A stretch of DNA of 64,000 nucleotides from Macrobrachium rosenbergii (GCF_040412425.1 NC_089783.1:44872625-44936624), one strand, 5' to 3'; shown: positions 1 through 11,359, counted from the stretch's first letter. A program made the numbers and translations. Notes: generated from the letters alone by a model not told the origin.

Positions 1-51
1 TTTTTATGCATTGCTTTTTCCGTGCTTGCTTTCCAACACTTCCAACAACTA

Positions 52-130
52 CTCAGACCTGAATGACATTAATAGGTTCCACCCTTAGGCTATGCCCTAA
101 ATTCCATTATCTAAATCAGTCCAATCCACT
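52..130 (-). repeat. Fragment of dispersed repeat R1
   Basis: A diverged end piece of the ~320-bp repeat R1 that occurs in fuller form at 37016-37334, 52690-53010, 58548-58858 and 63566-63885. It matches the segment running from the GCGCTGAATGACC part to GGCCTAAATTC, read in reverse relative to those copies. Only about 75 bp is left, so this is an old truncated insertion. Confidence 0.5.
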
Positions 131-1040
131 GTGAAGACTGTCCAGTTTAAAATAGTAACCTGTCAAGTATAAGTGATAGGGAAATTAAAATGGAGATTGC
201 CATTTATTTATAAAGTGGCTTGAACACCATAAAGGTGTATTTTCTGTAAGTTTTGTCGCTGTTTGAGGAGTTGGTTTTTAGAGTAGATCATTAAATCGAT
301 ATACTCCAATTTATTGATAAGTATCAATATGTGTAATACATTTTTAGAATGGAAACAACTATTGTTAGGCTTATATGTTTCAAAAACATATTTTGTAAGT
401 ACAGAAATGAAACATCCCATACAAAAAAACAATTTATTCTCCATCGCTCTCCAGGAAGGTCATCCTCCTCATCATCAATGACTATGTTCTGTCTTGTCTG
501 TGGGTAGAAACTACGTTGTGGCTCGCACCAGCCAATAACAACCAAGAAGATTCTGTACATTTTCGTTACGGGTTGCTCTAGGAGCAAGAGCCCATGCTGG
601 CACAAGGCCAGCTAAATCTAAAACAACAATGCACATTTTTTTCAGTAAGGAACCAGTAATAAACTAGACAACACTCAGCCAGTATGTCACTCAGTACCTT
701 CCTTACACACTTTATGGAATATAATTATCTTTCTGCACCTTTTGGAAGTCAACAGATGACAAAACTTGGTAGCCTTGGATGTCCGGGTGTACTCCTTATC
801 CAAAAAAGGGGCCCTATTATTCATTTACCTGTACAAGCTTACGTAGGGTTTGCCACGGGCCTCCTCACTTCTAAACAATTGTGCAAGTCGAATCACAAAA
901 GCTGTCCTGCAACCACGGGGACAATGACTTATAGCCGCCATTCTTGAAGCCTTGACAAGATACGAATATTCATTCAGAATTTCAGAGACAGCTGTTGTCG
1001 TCGTTACCTTGTGGGAGGAGTTGGGACGTCATATGTTTAC
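131..1040. other. No gene recognised
   Basis: Mixed AT-rich DNA with only short chance reading frames on both strands. The block at 430-620 is somewhat richer in GC and resembles decayed transposon sequence on the minus strand, but I cannot name a family. No splice-supported exon or promoter could be argued. Confidence 0.4.
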
Positions 1041-1042
1041 GT

Positions 1043-1105
1043 GTGGCGCTGAATGGCCTTCTTGGCCCCAGTGCCTGGGCTTTTGCCCTAAATATCATAC
1101 ATCCA
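1043..1105 (-). repeat. Fragment of dispersed repeat R1 with (CATC)n tail
   Basis: Matches the same end segment of R1 as 52-130 (GCGCTGAATGGCC ... CCAGTGCC ... GCCCTAAAT). It is followed directly by a short (CATC)n run at 1099-1112. A simple-sequence run at this end also marks the other copies, where it reads GAATN, which suggests it is the 3' tail of a retroposon read on the minus strand. Confidence 0.5.
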
Positions 1106-2352
1106 TCCATCCATATGTTTACGTCATGTATAACTTTGAACCCATACATTAGAGTGTTCCGCCACTGGCTTCGGCTGCTTTATTTTACTCTTATGAATAT
1201 ACTTTTTTCTGATATAAGTAATAAAGAATGCTGCCGAAATTAGGTAGGAATGTAAAGTATACTATGGCTAAGTAATATCTTTGTCAAATGCACAGAAAAA
1301 AAGTTATTCCGGAAAAACATCGGGACAAAGGCTCTGAATCTCATAGTAGGTTAGCTTACTGGAGTGGCGACTTTGCTCCCTGGCAAATTAAGGACCTGTT
1401 GCCTTAATTTAGATAAGGTCAACTACATCCTTGCATTTTACTCGCTTTGTGTTTTTCCCCATCCTAAAAAAACCGTGTGGGAAGCATTTATTGCTATTGG
1501 GAAGGCCTTTCTCCTTCCCTGAGTACACCCCCTCCCAGGGTGTATTGCAGAAGGCTGGGGACCATATGCCCACCCTTATAATAATGTCTGGTACGTCTGC
1601 TGTTGCAGCAACTGGATGATGCTTAAGTATCAGAGGGTTCCCTGCTTCCCAGTAGTCAAACAAACCACTTCCCTTCTACCTAGACCCATCACTTGGTATT
1701 AGCAAGGATTAGCTGACTTAATTCCCTTATGGGGGATTTCAGGGTTCTCCTTACTTGAGTGAGTTTCCTCTCTCAAGTAGTCTCATTCATGCCTGGGGCC
1801 CTACCACTCTGTTATCGTATATGCCACACCAAATAGGAGGTTTTAGGAATCCTAGCAAGGGATGGAAAAGTGAATGGAAGCCTGGCAGTTTAGGTAACAT
1901 TCAACTCTAGTCAGTTATTAAGGTCGAGCTCCCACCCAGGGGGTAAGTCAAAGGTGACGGTTTGTATTTCTGTAGGAACGAGTAACAAGTTTTTAAAGTA
2001 ATTTTTTTTTAGGTATACAAACCAGAGACTTTTATCATAATCCCACAGCAGCCTGTGGCTGAAGGAAAACGTGGCTAATAGAAGGTTAGTAAGGGGTAAC
2101 CACCCAGTCACCCCAGTAACTGGCAGCCAGCAACTTGTTTAAGTTCAACAACCATTCCATCTTGCACTGTGGATACTTCTGTTTAAAAGGCTCTGGTTTG
2201 TATGTGTAGCAAAAATAAAAAGTACTTTAAAATTTATTATAATCCTTGACACGAAGGAATGTGCTTATGAAAAAGATTTAGGTTTGCATATTTGGGGAAA
2301 ATGTCTGATTTGTTATTATTAATAGTACCTAATGAAACTGTAGTTAAACAAG
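1106..2352. other. Unassigned region; inverted motif at 1959-2023
   Basis: No convincing gene. The segment 1365-1760 is less AT-rich and has modest reading frames on both strands without recognisable domains. A 9-bp inverted pair, GGTTTGTAT at 1959-1967 and ATACAAACC at 2015-2023, brackets an A/T-rich spacer. This may be the terminus of a decayed mobile element, but no partner terminus was found. Confidence 0.3.
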
Positions 2353-2354
2353 TA

Positions 2355-2697
2355 CAATGGACCCCCGCTTATTCGCGGCTTTCACCTATTTGCGGATTTT
2401 TCTGTGGAACGTATATAAACATTGTTTGCAGGAAATTCACCTATTCGTGATATTTTTCATAGAGAAATATTCACTAATTACTGTATTTTCACATCATTTG
2501 CTTGACTTAATGCATTTTTTTGTCATAAAACTATTAAAATACTCGGGTATAAGTGTTTTTAGAGTTTTTTTTTGGTGTTTGAACTATCAAAATAGGCAGT
2601 TACAAGCATTTTTAGAGGGGTGTCAAATATTCATGGATTTTAGCTATTCGCAGGGGGTTGTGGTACTCATCCCCCGCGAATACCGGGGGGTCAACTG
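2355..2697. mobile_element. Short TIR element (MITE), 343 bp
   Basis: The left end (CAATGGACCCCCGCTTATTC) and the reverse complement of the right end (CAGTTGACCCCCCGGTATTC) are imperfect terminal inverted repeats of more than 25 bp that continue into CGCG. The left flank is TA; the right flank is AA, which could be a mutated TA target duplication as in Tc1/mariner-type elements. A 113-codon open frame spans nearly the whole element but has no domain and is probably fortuitous. Element boundaries are seen; superfamily is inferred. Confidence 0.7.
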
Positions 2698-2775
2698 AAC
2701 ATTATGTATGTCATGTGAGCAAAATGAAAACTTGACTGGTTTCTAGAATTAAAAAGAATTTCTTTTCTTTTACAG

Positions 2776-2854
2776 GTCTGTTGATGTTACTCGCAGCATA
2801 AACTGCTGTCAACGAGCTGTGAAGTGAACTGCAGTAATGATTAATTTATTTGGA
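2776..2854 (+). other. Candidate internal non-coding exon
   Basis: A good 3' splice site (TTCTTTTACAG, ending at 2775) and a strong 5' splice site (GA|GTAAGTAT at 2855) bound 79 bp. All three frames contain stops, so it would be UTR or lncRNA sequence. It could pair with the acceptor at 4084. Such sites arise by chance in AT-rich DNA, so this is a low-confidence model. Confidence 0.2.
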
Positions 2855-3187
2855 GTAAGTATCGTAATATGAAGTTTTATTTTTGCATCTGAAAATGGGG
2901 TTTTGTAAAGCACAGAACATGTAAATATGGTAGTTACTGCAAGAGTTTTATTTTAATTAGTATAATGGTTTCAGTTTTTTGTTTTAAAAGGTTTATAGGA
3001 ATTTAGATTTTTTGTAAATAAGTTTTGTATGACAGAAATGTTGTCAGGTCTGTTTTAAAAGGTTTGTAGAAATTTCGATTATATAAAAAGATCTGGCCGT
3101 ACAGAAATGGTTTTAGTTCTCCATTGTAAAAGGTTTATAGAGGTTTTGATTATTTATAAGTAGGCTTCTAAATAATGCTGCTTAAAT

Positions 3188-3190
<3 letters not shown>

Positions 3191-3263
<73 letters not shown>
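3191..3263. repeat. (CT)n microsatellite
   Basis: About 36 uninterrupted CT units. Reading frames that give poly-(Ser-Leu) here are repeat artefacts. Confidence 0.97.
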
Positions 3264-3266
<3 letters not shown>

Positions 3267-3715
3267 TCATGGAAGCTTGAACTCAGTACAGTTTAAAGAT
3301 CTAAACAGTGAACAGGGAATGAGTAAGAGTGAGAGACAGAATAAAGGTTACCTATTGTATTACCAATAGCTCATAAAAAGTCTTTACGGAAAAATCCGTT
3401 TGCTAAAGTAACCAATCATAATGTTGGGCAGATAAATTTTACTACATTTTGGCAGTGTTGAGAGACTTAACTAGGTATAGATATGTTTAGGCCCGAGTAA
3501 TCCTTTTTACCCAGCTCGTGTTCCTTTTAGAGAGATTGGCTATAGAGGATTTTTACCTTAACCTTTTGGCTTGTTGGGATGAGGGTAGTGGTCCTGTGCT
3601 GTTTCTGCTCTGGTTTTGACCATCCACAGTCGACTTACCATTAGGTACATAATTTACTGCTTAGGTCAACAAGTGCACCGTGGGTTTTTCATGAAACAGA
3701 CAAAAATGTTTCTCT
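3264..3715. other. No gene recognised
   Basis: Unassigned sequence between the CT tract and a SINE head. Nothing supportable on either strand. Confidence 0.4.
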
Positions 3716-3776
3716 TCAGTGGGATTGAACTCTGGTCTCTAACTAGAGAGGTGAGGTTGTTGACCACTAAGGCGAA

Positions 3777-3777
<1 letters not shown>
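3716..3777 (-). mobile_element. tRNA-derived SINE head, family 1
   Basis: On the minus strand the segment begins GCCTTAGTGGTC and carries an internal A-box-like stretch (TTAGTGGTCAACAACC) and a B-box-like AGTTCAATCCC at the usual tRNA spacing. The adjacent (AAT)n run lies on the 5' side of this head, so either the head is truncated there or the orientation is more complex. It is too diverged to be a functional tRNA gene. Confidence 0.45.

Positions 3778-3852
<75 letters not shown>
3778..3852. repeat. (AAT)n microsatellite
   Basis: About 25 uninterrupted AAT units. The poly-Ile reading frame across it is an artefact. Confidence 0.97.
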
Positions 3853-3853
<1 letters not shown>

Positions 3854-4084
3854 ATTCGCATTGTAGGCCAAAAATTATGACATTAACAGTTACTGTTACT
3901 GAGATTTAAGTTGAAATGTTTGGTAAATCACTAAAGAATCCATCTGTGCTCCTTTCAGTCAGAGACCCCTGGAAATAGGGTGCTTGAAGCCTGATTATAG
4001 CTAATTATGTCCTTTTTATGATGACTTGTAAGCCAAAAAGACTAGTTTTTCATGATTTAATTAACTTTTTCCTCCTCTTTCCAG

Positions 4085-4160
4085 GTGATCGACAGCCTGT
4101 AAATTCTTGGAGGAAATAGTTGTTAAGTTTGAAGGAAATAAACTACGGAAGTTGTGCAGT
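4085..4160 (+). other. Candidate terminal non-coding exon
   Basis: A strong acceptor (TTTTTCCTCCTCTTTCCAG, ending at 4084) is followed within 55 bp by an AATAAA hexamer at 4137-4142. Together with 2776-2854 it could form the end of a spliced non-coding RNA. No coding potential is visible. Confidence 0.2.
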
Positions 4161-4206
4161 GCTCCAATAAGGCTAAGTGTTTAATGAGCAAGAATAAGTT
4201 TTTGGG

Positions 4207-4745
4207 AAAAGTATCTTTATATAAGTAACTTACCAAGTAATTACACTGCTATAGTTTCTATTAACCGGCAGCTAAAGATTTTGAAATTCGCGGATCGCGC
4301 TATTTTGTTTGGCTAGGTGACTATCCCTGCCCACGAAAGCGTGGGGAGATTGTCCTGGAGGCATGAGCGGGTACCTCCTTAGGTCGCCTAGAAGATTGAG
4401 CAAGATCATCTTGTGTATTCTTCTTCTTGAAGAAATCTCCAGAACTGTAGCCTGCGAGAACAGGTGGTGATGATCCAGCGAGAAAAACAGAAGGGCCGAC
4501 TTCTGGGAGGGAGTCACTCCCCTAGAGGTGTAGGAACACGGTCGTTCTCTCTTCTTTAAAACTCCCATTGTGTAAAGGGAAGCTAATTCCTGTGAACCGT
4601 CCCTGATTCCTTTATGGATACACGAGAGGACCCCCAGCAAGTGGGAGGCACTATCTTCAGGAATAGTAGGACAGTCCTTAATCTTACGGGCAAGAGAGCC
4701 CACTGCCCAATCGAGAAAACTCAACACTTCGAATACCTTAAACAA
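4207..4745 (-). pseudogene. DIRS-like retrotransposon gag fragment with element terminus
   Basis: A 157-codon open frame on the minus strand begins with a segment clearly related to residues encoded at 32625-32760 plus (shared FKVFEV, LGVLSC and GVLKK motifs). It continues through QKSALLF, which also recurs in the larger copy, and ends in REFQNL. The following ~80 bp (4290 down to 4207) matches 33370-33470, including the AGTTACTTATATAAA terminal motif, so both copies stop at the same element end. The family call rests on similarity to the copy at 30759-33470. There is no start region and no RT, so it is an internally deleted, non-functional copy. Confidence 0.6.
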
Positions 4746-5160
4746 GTTTTTAAGGAGTTGTGAGAGCTCGTTTGAACTGCAACTTGAAAGTTATCCTTTT
4801 GGTCAAATAAATGACAATACTTTTAATCACACATCGTAAACATGCTTTCTTCTTAAAAGGGGGTACCAGGCTGGGGCTTAAACACCTTCTTTTCGTAGTC
4901 TGACTTTTCATTTTGTGTATTTTATTACATCATGTGTGAGAAATCTTACAAATCGATAAAATAGTAATTAAACACAAGCAATTGTGTATATATAAATCTT
5001 GAAGGAATTTTGAAGGATGTGTTTGTCCTAGAATTGACAGATACAAATATTGTTGACAAGTTTACCAAGGTAATGTTTAATAATGAAGCCTTTCTCGTGT
5101 TGGAAGCATTATTGTACTATCTCCATACATATACCGAACATTGATTTTCCTTGTCATATG
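4746..5160. other. No gene recognised
   Basis: AT-rich DNA between a DIRS-like fragment and a CT tract. Nothing identifiable. Confidence 0.4.
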
Positions 5161-5161
5161 A

Positions 5162-5172
5162 GGAAACGTTCC

Positions 5173-5253
<81 letters not shown>

Positions 5254-5407
5254 CGAGACGACACACTGTTGGCTAGAAGAGTTTGAAGTAGCGAATCACA
5301 GAGCAGGGTACAACTTTTCTCAATGCTGATTGTCTGGAAGTGTAAGTAGCCAATCACACAGCTTGTAGCGTGGATGCTGTGTGTACTACTGTCTAGTGTA
5401 TGAGTTG

Positions 5408-5455
<48 letters not shown>
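5162..5455. repeat. CT-core-CT cassette, copy 1
   Basis: A (CT)n tract (5176-5251), a ~160-bp core and a second (CT)n tract (5411-5454). The core recurs at 6140-6303 between two CT tracts. It contains two internal related units, each with a TAGCxAATC/CCAAT-like motif (GTAGCGAATCAC, GTAGCCAATCAC). The second copy lies about 900 bp away in direct orientation. Confidence 0.8.
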
Positions 5456-5457
<2 letters not shown>

Positions 5458-5464
5458 AGTATAC

Positions 5465-5945
5465 TTCTTCTTTGTTTAATGTGCTTTTTCCCATTTTTCA
5501 TATGGGGTAAGCACGATGCCTTCTTTTGAAGGACTTTTGATTTGGCGTTGGGATAGGCCGTAGCCTCGATCGGCTGCCCTGCCTGACATCGCTTAGACCC
5601 CGGTAACACGTGTACAGTATATGTATCGTGCCAAATCCCCAGCTCCCTTTCCCCTAGCAGCGAGCAGACGTGAGCAGTTTAGGCCGACAGTTCGAGATGT
5701 GTAAGGCGTCTGTTATGTTTTTAGAAGATGTTGGAGTAGCTTTGTTTGGGTGTGTATTAGTCTGTAACACCCATTTGCTTTCAGCAAACCTATCCGTTGA
5801 TTACATACATAATCCCGGGGTGTCTACACGGATAGCAAAGTGTCAGCCCTCTGACCAGCCGGCTACGGATTTGAACCCGCGACACAGACTTCTTATGAAG
5901 TCCGAGTCTGCTGCTCTACCGACCGAGCCATTGAGGCTCCTTCTC
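5465..5945 (-). mobile_element. SINE-like element with tRNA-derived head (family R3)
   Basis: On the minus strand the element starts at about 5945 with GCCTCAATGGCTCGGTCGG, an A-box-type sequence. About 45 nt later comes a B-box-like GGGTTCAAATCCG, as in tRNA-derived SINEs. The body down to about 5465 is repeated at 46305-46590 without the head (shared GGGGTAAGCACGATGCCTTC and CGATCGGCTGCCCTGCCTGA). It separates the two CT-core-CT cassettes, so it may have inserted after their duplication. Confidence 0.6.
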
Positions 5946-6119
5946 TCTCTTAGTATACATATCCTTTAATTTAAAAAAAAACAGCAAAAATACCAATAAA
6001 ATGTTATTTCACTTACAGAATCCATTTATACTGTGTTATATTGATCTACTATCATTGTAATATGTATAAAAAATGATCGTCCCAACATTTGTAATTGTTT
6101 TTACCAATTTAAACATCAG

Positions 6120-6327
6120 TTCACCCTCTCTCTCTCTCTCCATGATGACTTGCTATTGGCTGGAATGGTTTGAAGTAGCAAATCACATGGCAGGGTATCA
6201 ACTTTTCTCGATGGTAATTTGCTGGAAGGGTTGTAAGTAGCCAATCTAATAGCTTGTAGCTTGGATGCTTTGTGTACGTACTGTCTAGTGTATGAATTGT
6301 ATTTCTCTCTCTCTCTCTCTCTCTCTT
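6120..6327. repeat. CT-core-CT cassette, copy 2
   Basis: A diverged second copy of the 5162-5455 cassette: short CT tract, core with the same order of motifs (TTGGCTGGAA, GTAGCAAATCAC, GTAAGTAGCCAATC, CTGTCTAGTGTATGA), then CT tract 6303-6326. The CT tracts are much shorter than in copy 1. Confidence 0.75.
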
Positions 6328-6879
6328 AATGAAACATGAATTACTGTATCATAAACTTTTATGTACAAAATAAAAAATAATTCCGTTAGTACATTCGTTT
6401 CTTTTAGCAACTAAAAAATGATTTTCCCAATTCTTTCAATAGTAGACTCAATCAGCCGATTCTGAGAACGTAAACATTACAGATGTCAGGACGATCGGTT
6501 TTTTATACATATTAAGATAATAACAGATCAGTATAATAAATAATAGACCTGACAATCGTATGCAATATACCTTTCAAGATGTCTGGGTTTATGTAGATGT
6601 TTTCAAACGTTTGACCTTCAGGAGTGTAAATAGACTGAATTTTATATTTATTTTGGAATGGCATTGGAAAATTCTATTGAAGTTAATCAGAGTTTAGGAT
6701 TAAGCATGTACAAGTATTGTTAATTGGTTCAAGGAGGCTGTTATAAGAGGTTATGATCAGTGTTGTGTTCATCGAGATTTTGATATTGATTTTGTTGTAC
6801 AAAAGTCTTGATCATGTGTAGGTTATGATTCTTAAAGGTAGATTATAACAATTCTTTATTAAGTGTGTGGTTCATGTAA
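6328..6879. other. No gene recognised
   Basis: AT-rich DNA without recognisable genes or repeats. Confidence 0.4.
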
Positions 6880-7260
6880 TGTGCCTTCATACTGGTTAAG
6901 TTTTGAATCAAGAAAAAGGTTTGTTCATGACAGTGGAGTATGTAATATGGAAAGAATTAGCGATAGGGGTGTTTGGTATGTAGAAAGTGTTGTGTTAGTC
7001 TGGTATTCAGATTTTATTGGGTTACGGTGGATTCAGTATTCAAATATCAAGTAGAGACTGGTTTTAGTATTCGGCCCCTTTGTAGGTGACCGTGGATTTG
7101 GTATTAAGAAATCACCTAGTGACAGTGGGTTTTAGTATGCACAAATTGGTCAACGGGAGTGAAATTTGGTGCTGTGATATTCCTTTGTGACAGTGGATTT
7201 TGTCTATCGGTGTGTTTTTAATACCCGAGATTGATGTTATTGTATCAGTTTGTGATATAG
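6880..7260 (+). repeat. Degenerate tandem repeat, unit A
   Basis: Loose repeats built on GTGACAGTGGATTTNGTAT, for example near 6928, 7027, 7088, 7120 and 7188. Units are strongly diverged and irregularly spaced. It grades into the repeat fields that follow. Confidence 0.5.
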
Positions 7261-7419
7261 ACTTGGAGATTCAATTTGTACTTTTTTTTTTTAGTACTTT
7301 TGAGTTCAGATGATAATTTGGAATTGTCTTATTGGTCATCAGTTATTAAATTGAGTACTCATCAATTTCATTTTCAATAAAAGTGTAGTATGCATGCGTC
7401 ATTTGGTGTTTGAATAATG

Positions 7420-8280
7420 GCTATTCAGAAAGTATTTCTCTGGGTAATTAGGATTCAGAAAGTCTCTGTTCTTTGTTATGTTTTGATTTAGAAAGTGCCC
7501 TAGATTATGATAGTTTTCCATTTAGAAAGTCTGCTGATCTGTGGTACTTTTACAATTTATGAAACGTATTGGTTTATGTTTTTTGGCATTTCAGGAAGAT
7601 TCTTATATTTTGCATTCAGAAAGTTGTCAAATGCTTTCACAGTCTAGAGGTTTGTTTTTCTGTGGTCCTTTAGAAAATCTGTTAAACTGCGAAACTGGAC
7701 TTTGACAAAGTCTGTTTCTTCTTCATACTTTCCTCCAGAAAGTATTATTTTATATCTGCTTTCAGGAAGTATGTTTGTTTGTGATAGTTTTGTGGTTTAG
7801 ACAGTCTGTTAGCCCTGAAGAAAGATTGTTGATGATACATGTTCATAGACAGTGTGATTGTGCGATTGCTTTCTCTTTCAGGAAGTCTGTTGGTCTGTTA
7901 AAATGCTGTTGCATTCAAAACTTTTTGTTAGATTTTGCCTAGAAATTTTGTTAGTGTAAGATGTATTTGTCTAGAAAGTCTGTTACCTGTTTTGCCTAGG
8001 AAATCTATTTTAGTGCATTTTGTCCAGAATGTTTGTTATTTGTGGGATTTTTGAAGTTGGTGTCTATTAGTCTGCGTAATTTTTATTTTTAAGTCCATTC
8101 ATTCAGTTATGATCTGTGAATTTTTTGCTCAAAACTTTTAGTTTGTGAGATTTTTGCCTTGAAAGTTACACATAGAAAATTTTTTTTTTCTGTGAAGTGT
8201 TTGTTGGGCAGTTTGCTTGGTCAGAAAGTGTCAATAAAGTGGATTTTTTTTCTTGAAAGTGTTTGTCTTTAGGATAAATG
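7420..8280 (+). repeat. Degenerate tandem repeat, unit B
   Basis: At least fifteen copies of a motif close to TTCAGAAAGTCTGTTNGT, spaced roughly 40-60 bp apart through G/T-rich linkers. Reading frames in this stretch are products of the repetition, not genes. Confidence 0.6.
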
Positions 8281-8419
8281 GTGTTTATTTGGGTGAGGTT
8301 TGTGCAAGGAAAGCTTCTTAATTCAAGGGAGCCTCTTTTTTCTGTGGAAATTCTCATGCTTATATTTTTTGGATGGAAAAACTTGGTTTACCACCTAAAG
8401 AGCGAGTTTTACTCGGGAA

Positions 8420-9465
8420 GTCTGTTTGTGAGTTTTTACTTTGGAAGTTTGTTAGTTTAGGGAAGTATATTGCCTAAAAACTGGAGAGTTTTTGCCTGTA
8501 AAATGTCACTGGAGGTTTTTTTTTTACCAAAAAATTCTACAAGTTTTGAGGGAATTTACTCTGAAAGTGTCTCAGTTTTCAGAGTTTTGTACAAAAAAAG
8601 TGGGCCAGTTTGGGATATTTTTACAAACCCCCTAAAAATGGCATCAGCTGGTAATATTTTGAACTCCCATAGAGTGTCAGTTTTGTATCCAAAGTGTTGT
8701 TGCTTTTGGAGAGTTTGTATACACAAAATGTGTCAGTTTTGGAGGATTATCTACAAAATGCGTCAGTTTGGGAGAATCTCGTGCCCAAATTGTGTGTCAG
8801 TTTGAGAGTTTGTACTTAAAAAGTTTGTCACTTAGGAGATTTTCCCTAAATAGTGTCAGTTTGGGAAAGTTTTTTACCTAAAAGTACACGTTTGGAAATT
8901 TTTGTATCCACAAAATGTCAGTTTAGGAGTGTTTTGTGCGTAGAAAATGCGTCAGTTTAGGAGAGTATTGTACATAGAAAATGCGTCAGTTTAGGAGAGT
9001 TTTGTACCCCAAAAATGTATCGATTTGGGAGCGTTTTTTTTTTTTTTTTTGTTGTGTGAGAGTGCTTTATATCCAAAAAGTGTGGTAGTATAGGAGAGTT
9101 TTATACCTTAAAGAGGTGTCAGTCTGGGAGAGTTTTATACCTTGAAAGTGTGCCAGTTTGGTAGAGTTTTGTACCTAAAGGTGTCATTTTGGGAGCTTTG
9201 TACCCAAAAGCTCAGTTTGGGAGAGATTTGTACCCTGTAAATGTCAGTTTGGGAAAGTTTTGTACCTAAAAAGTCTGTCAGTTTTTAAGCACAAAATTCT
9301 ATCAGTTTGATAGAATTTTGTGCTTAAAAAGCGTCAGGTTGAGATTTTTGTGCCTAAAAAGTTTTCTGGTTTGGGAGGATATTATATCTAAAAAGTGTGT
9401 CAATTTGGAAGGATTTTGTATGTAAAGCATGTCAGTTTGGGAGAGTTTTTCACCCAAAGTATGAT
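8420..9465 (+). repeat. Minisatellite, unit C (~35 bp)
   Basis: About 28 imperfect copies of a unit near GTCAGTTTGGGAGAG + TTTTGTACCTAAAAAGT. The repetition is clearest at 8900-9300. The 111-codon open frame at 8470-8805 is a translation of the array. One unit is interrupted by a 19-bp T run near 9037. Confidence 0.8.
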
Positions 9466-11295
9466 GCTTGAGATTGTCTGTTGATTAAGTTTTTAAGAGG
9501 GTTATTCATGAGGAAGTGAGATAAAAGGTCAAGAATATATCTTTAATTGACCAAAGAACATGCTAAAAATTAAGGGAAGCATGTTTATCCCTCTTGTACT
9601 GTAGTTAGCATGTGAAACAGTTATTTTGATATTTAGGTCTGCTCTAGTGAGCAATGTAAAATTTGTAATTTACATAAACTTGTTGGCCTGTTCAGTACAT
9701 TACTGCAATTTTTACAGTTATATGGCCTTGTTCAGGTAAGCAAACAAACAGAATTGTTTATAGTCGTTTATTTGGTGAACAATATGAGATGATCAGTACA
9801 AAATTATAATTTCATAGTTATTTAAAAACTACAGTTTGAAAGATTTGATTTAACACTCAAGCCTTGAAACACCTGAAGGAATGTTCCAACTAGGTGCAGG
9901 ACATTCCTCTCTAATTACCTGGCAATGAGATGACTTTGCAAGGCGTTATCACACGGAAATGTAAACTGGCCTGATGGTCCACATGTACATGTGAAGGCTG
10001 ACGTTAGTCCAACCTGCTGCTCTGCTGGGGATGAAAAGAACGTGGCAGGAGGACAATAGCTTTGCACGTCTCTGACCATTTACCTCAGTCAGTCAATTAC
10101 ATTAAATGGTGATGAGCTTAAGACGATTTATTAGGCATTTGAGTCAGTTGTCTGCTTTTGTTGTAACAAACACAGAAGGATGACTTATAGTTTTAAGTTA
10201 AAGTTCATTTAATTTTGTCTTAAGTTTACTTGCGAATGTCTGTAAATCTCTAGTTTAGAAGACATCTGAGAAGAATGTATAGGAATATTCAAGCTTATTA
10301 AATAAATATTGTATACAAAGGTAAATGTCATGTAAACTACTATAAATAAGAGTGGCACCAAGTTAAATATATAACTTTAAAAAGTGGTAATGTTGAATTT
10401 AGTCATGAAATTTAATACTGATTTCTTAAAAATGTTTACAGAATATTGAAATGTTTAATGTTGATGAATGTGCACATCATCATAAAGTTGCTATTTTTTA
10501 AATGTCGAAAATCAGTACACGTGACAAAAAAACCTTCAGGAAATATTGTATTTTTTGTAAGTTTCAAGTAAAATAGCTAAAACTAACAATATAACAAATA
10601 ATTGCTGATAGCATTATTACTAAACGTTAATATCGGTTAAAAACAAATTCTGACCAAGTGAGTGAATTTGCAATCTGGTAATTGGTGTTTCACAAATTGT
10701 TAAATATGATGTACAGTATTGACAAATAACTGTAGAAGGAAAGCAATCTATTAACATAACAGTCAAAATTGTTCATTTAAGTTTTAAAAAGTTCTGTGAA
10801 ATTGTAGTTTTTAAAGAACAGTTAAAGTCAATAGTTCACGTATTTTTATACTGAGAAAGGTGCCATGGCAATTGTTTTCCATTATAATTTTAGCATTTAG
10901 CCGTAACATTTCACATCAGAGGGTCAGTGCTGGAGGCGAAATCGAAGTCTTCCTTGTTTAGAAACATGGCTGGTTTTAAGTTATGTCATCATTTTTGACA
11001 ACTTTGTCAAATTCTGTTGCAAAATGCTGGAATATACCAATGTTCTGGCACCAAAAATGTATAGTTAACTTCTTATCAAGAAGCCATTGAGTTTACCATG
11101 TAAAAATATTTTAAAGGTTAAATATCCCTATATATAAGCGAGTAATTAATTTGAGCTCAAAATTAAGGTTATGACAGTTACAAAGACAATATTTAAATGA
11201 CTAACACTAGAGTACAATTTTATTATGTAGTCTATCTGCTTAGTGCTTTTCGGTTTTCTATGAATGTGGAGTAAAATACTCGTTTTCTGTAACAA

Positions 11296-11298
<3 letters not shown>
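9466..11298. other. No gene recognised
   Basis: Strongly AT-rich, with frequent stops in all frames. A 14-bp perfect palindrome CACATGTACATGTG is at about 9979. Nothing else supportable. Confidence 0.5.

Positions 11299-11357
<59 letters not shown>
11299..11357. repeat. (GA)n microsatellite
   Basis: About 29 uninterrupted GA units. It gives spurious poly-(Glu-Arg) and poly-(Ser-Leu) frames. Confidence 0.97.

Positions 11358-11359
<2 letters not shown>

Noticed and set aside
2357..2698. 113-codon open frame read as a gene
   Set aside because: It coincides with a TIR element almost end to end and includes both inverted repeats. No domain or codon bias.
5875..5945. Functional tRNA gene
   Set aside because: A- and B-box-like sequences exist, but the acceptor and anticodon stems do not fold and a SINE body follows.
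7420..9465. CRISPR-like array
   Set aside because: Units are degenerate and tandem without conserved direct repeats separated by unique spacers, and the genome is eukaryotic.
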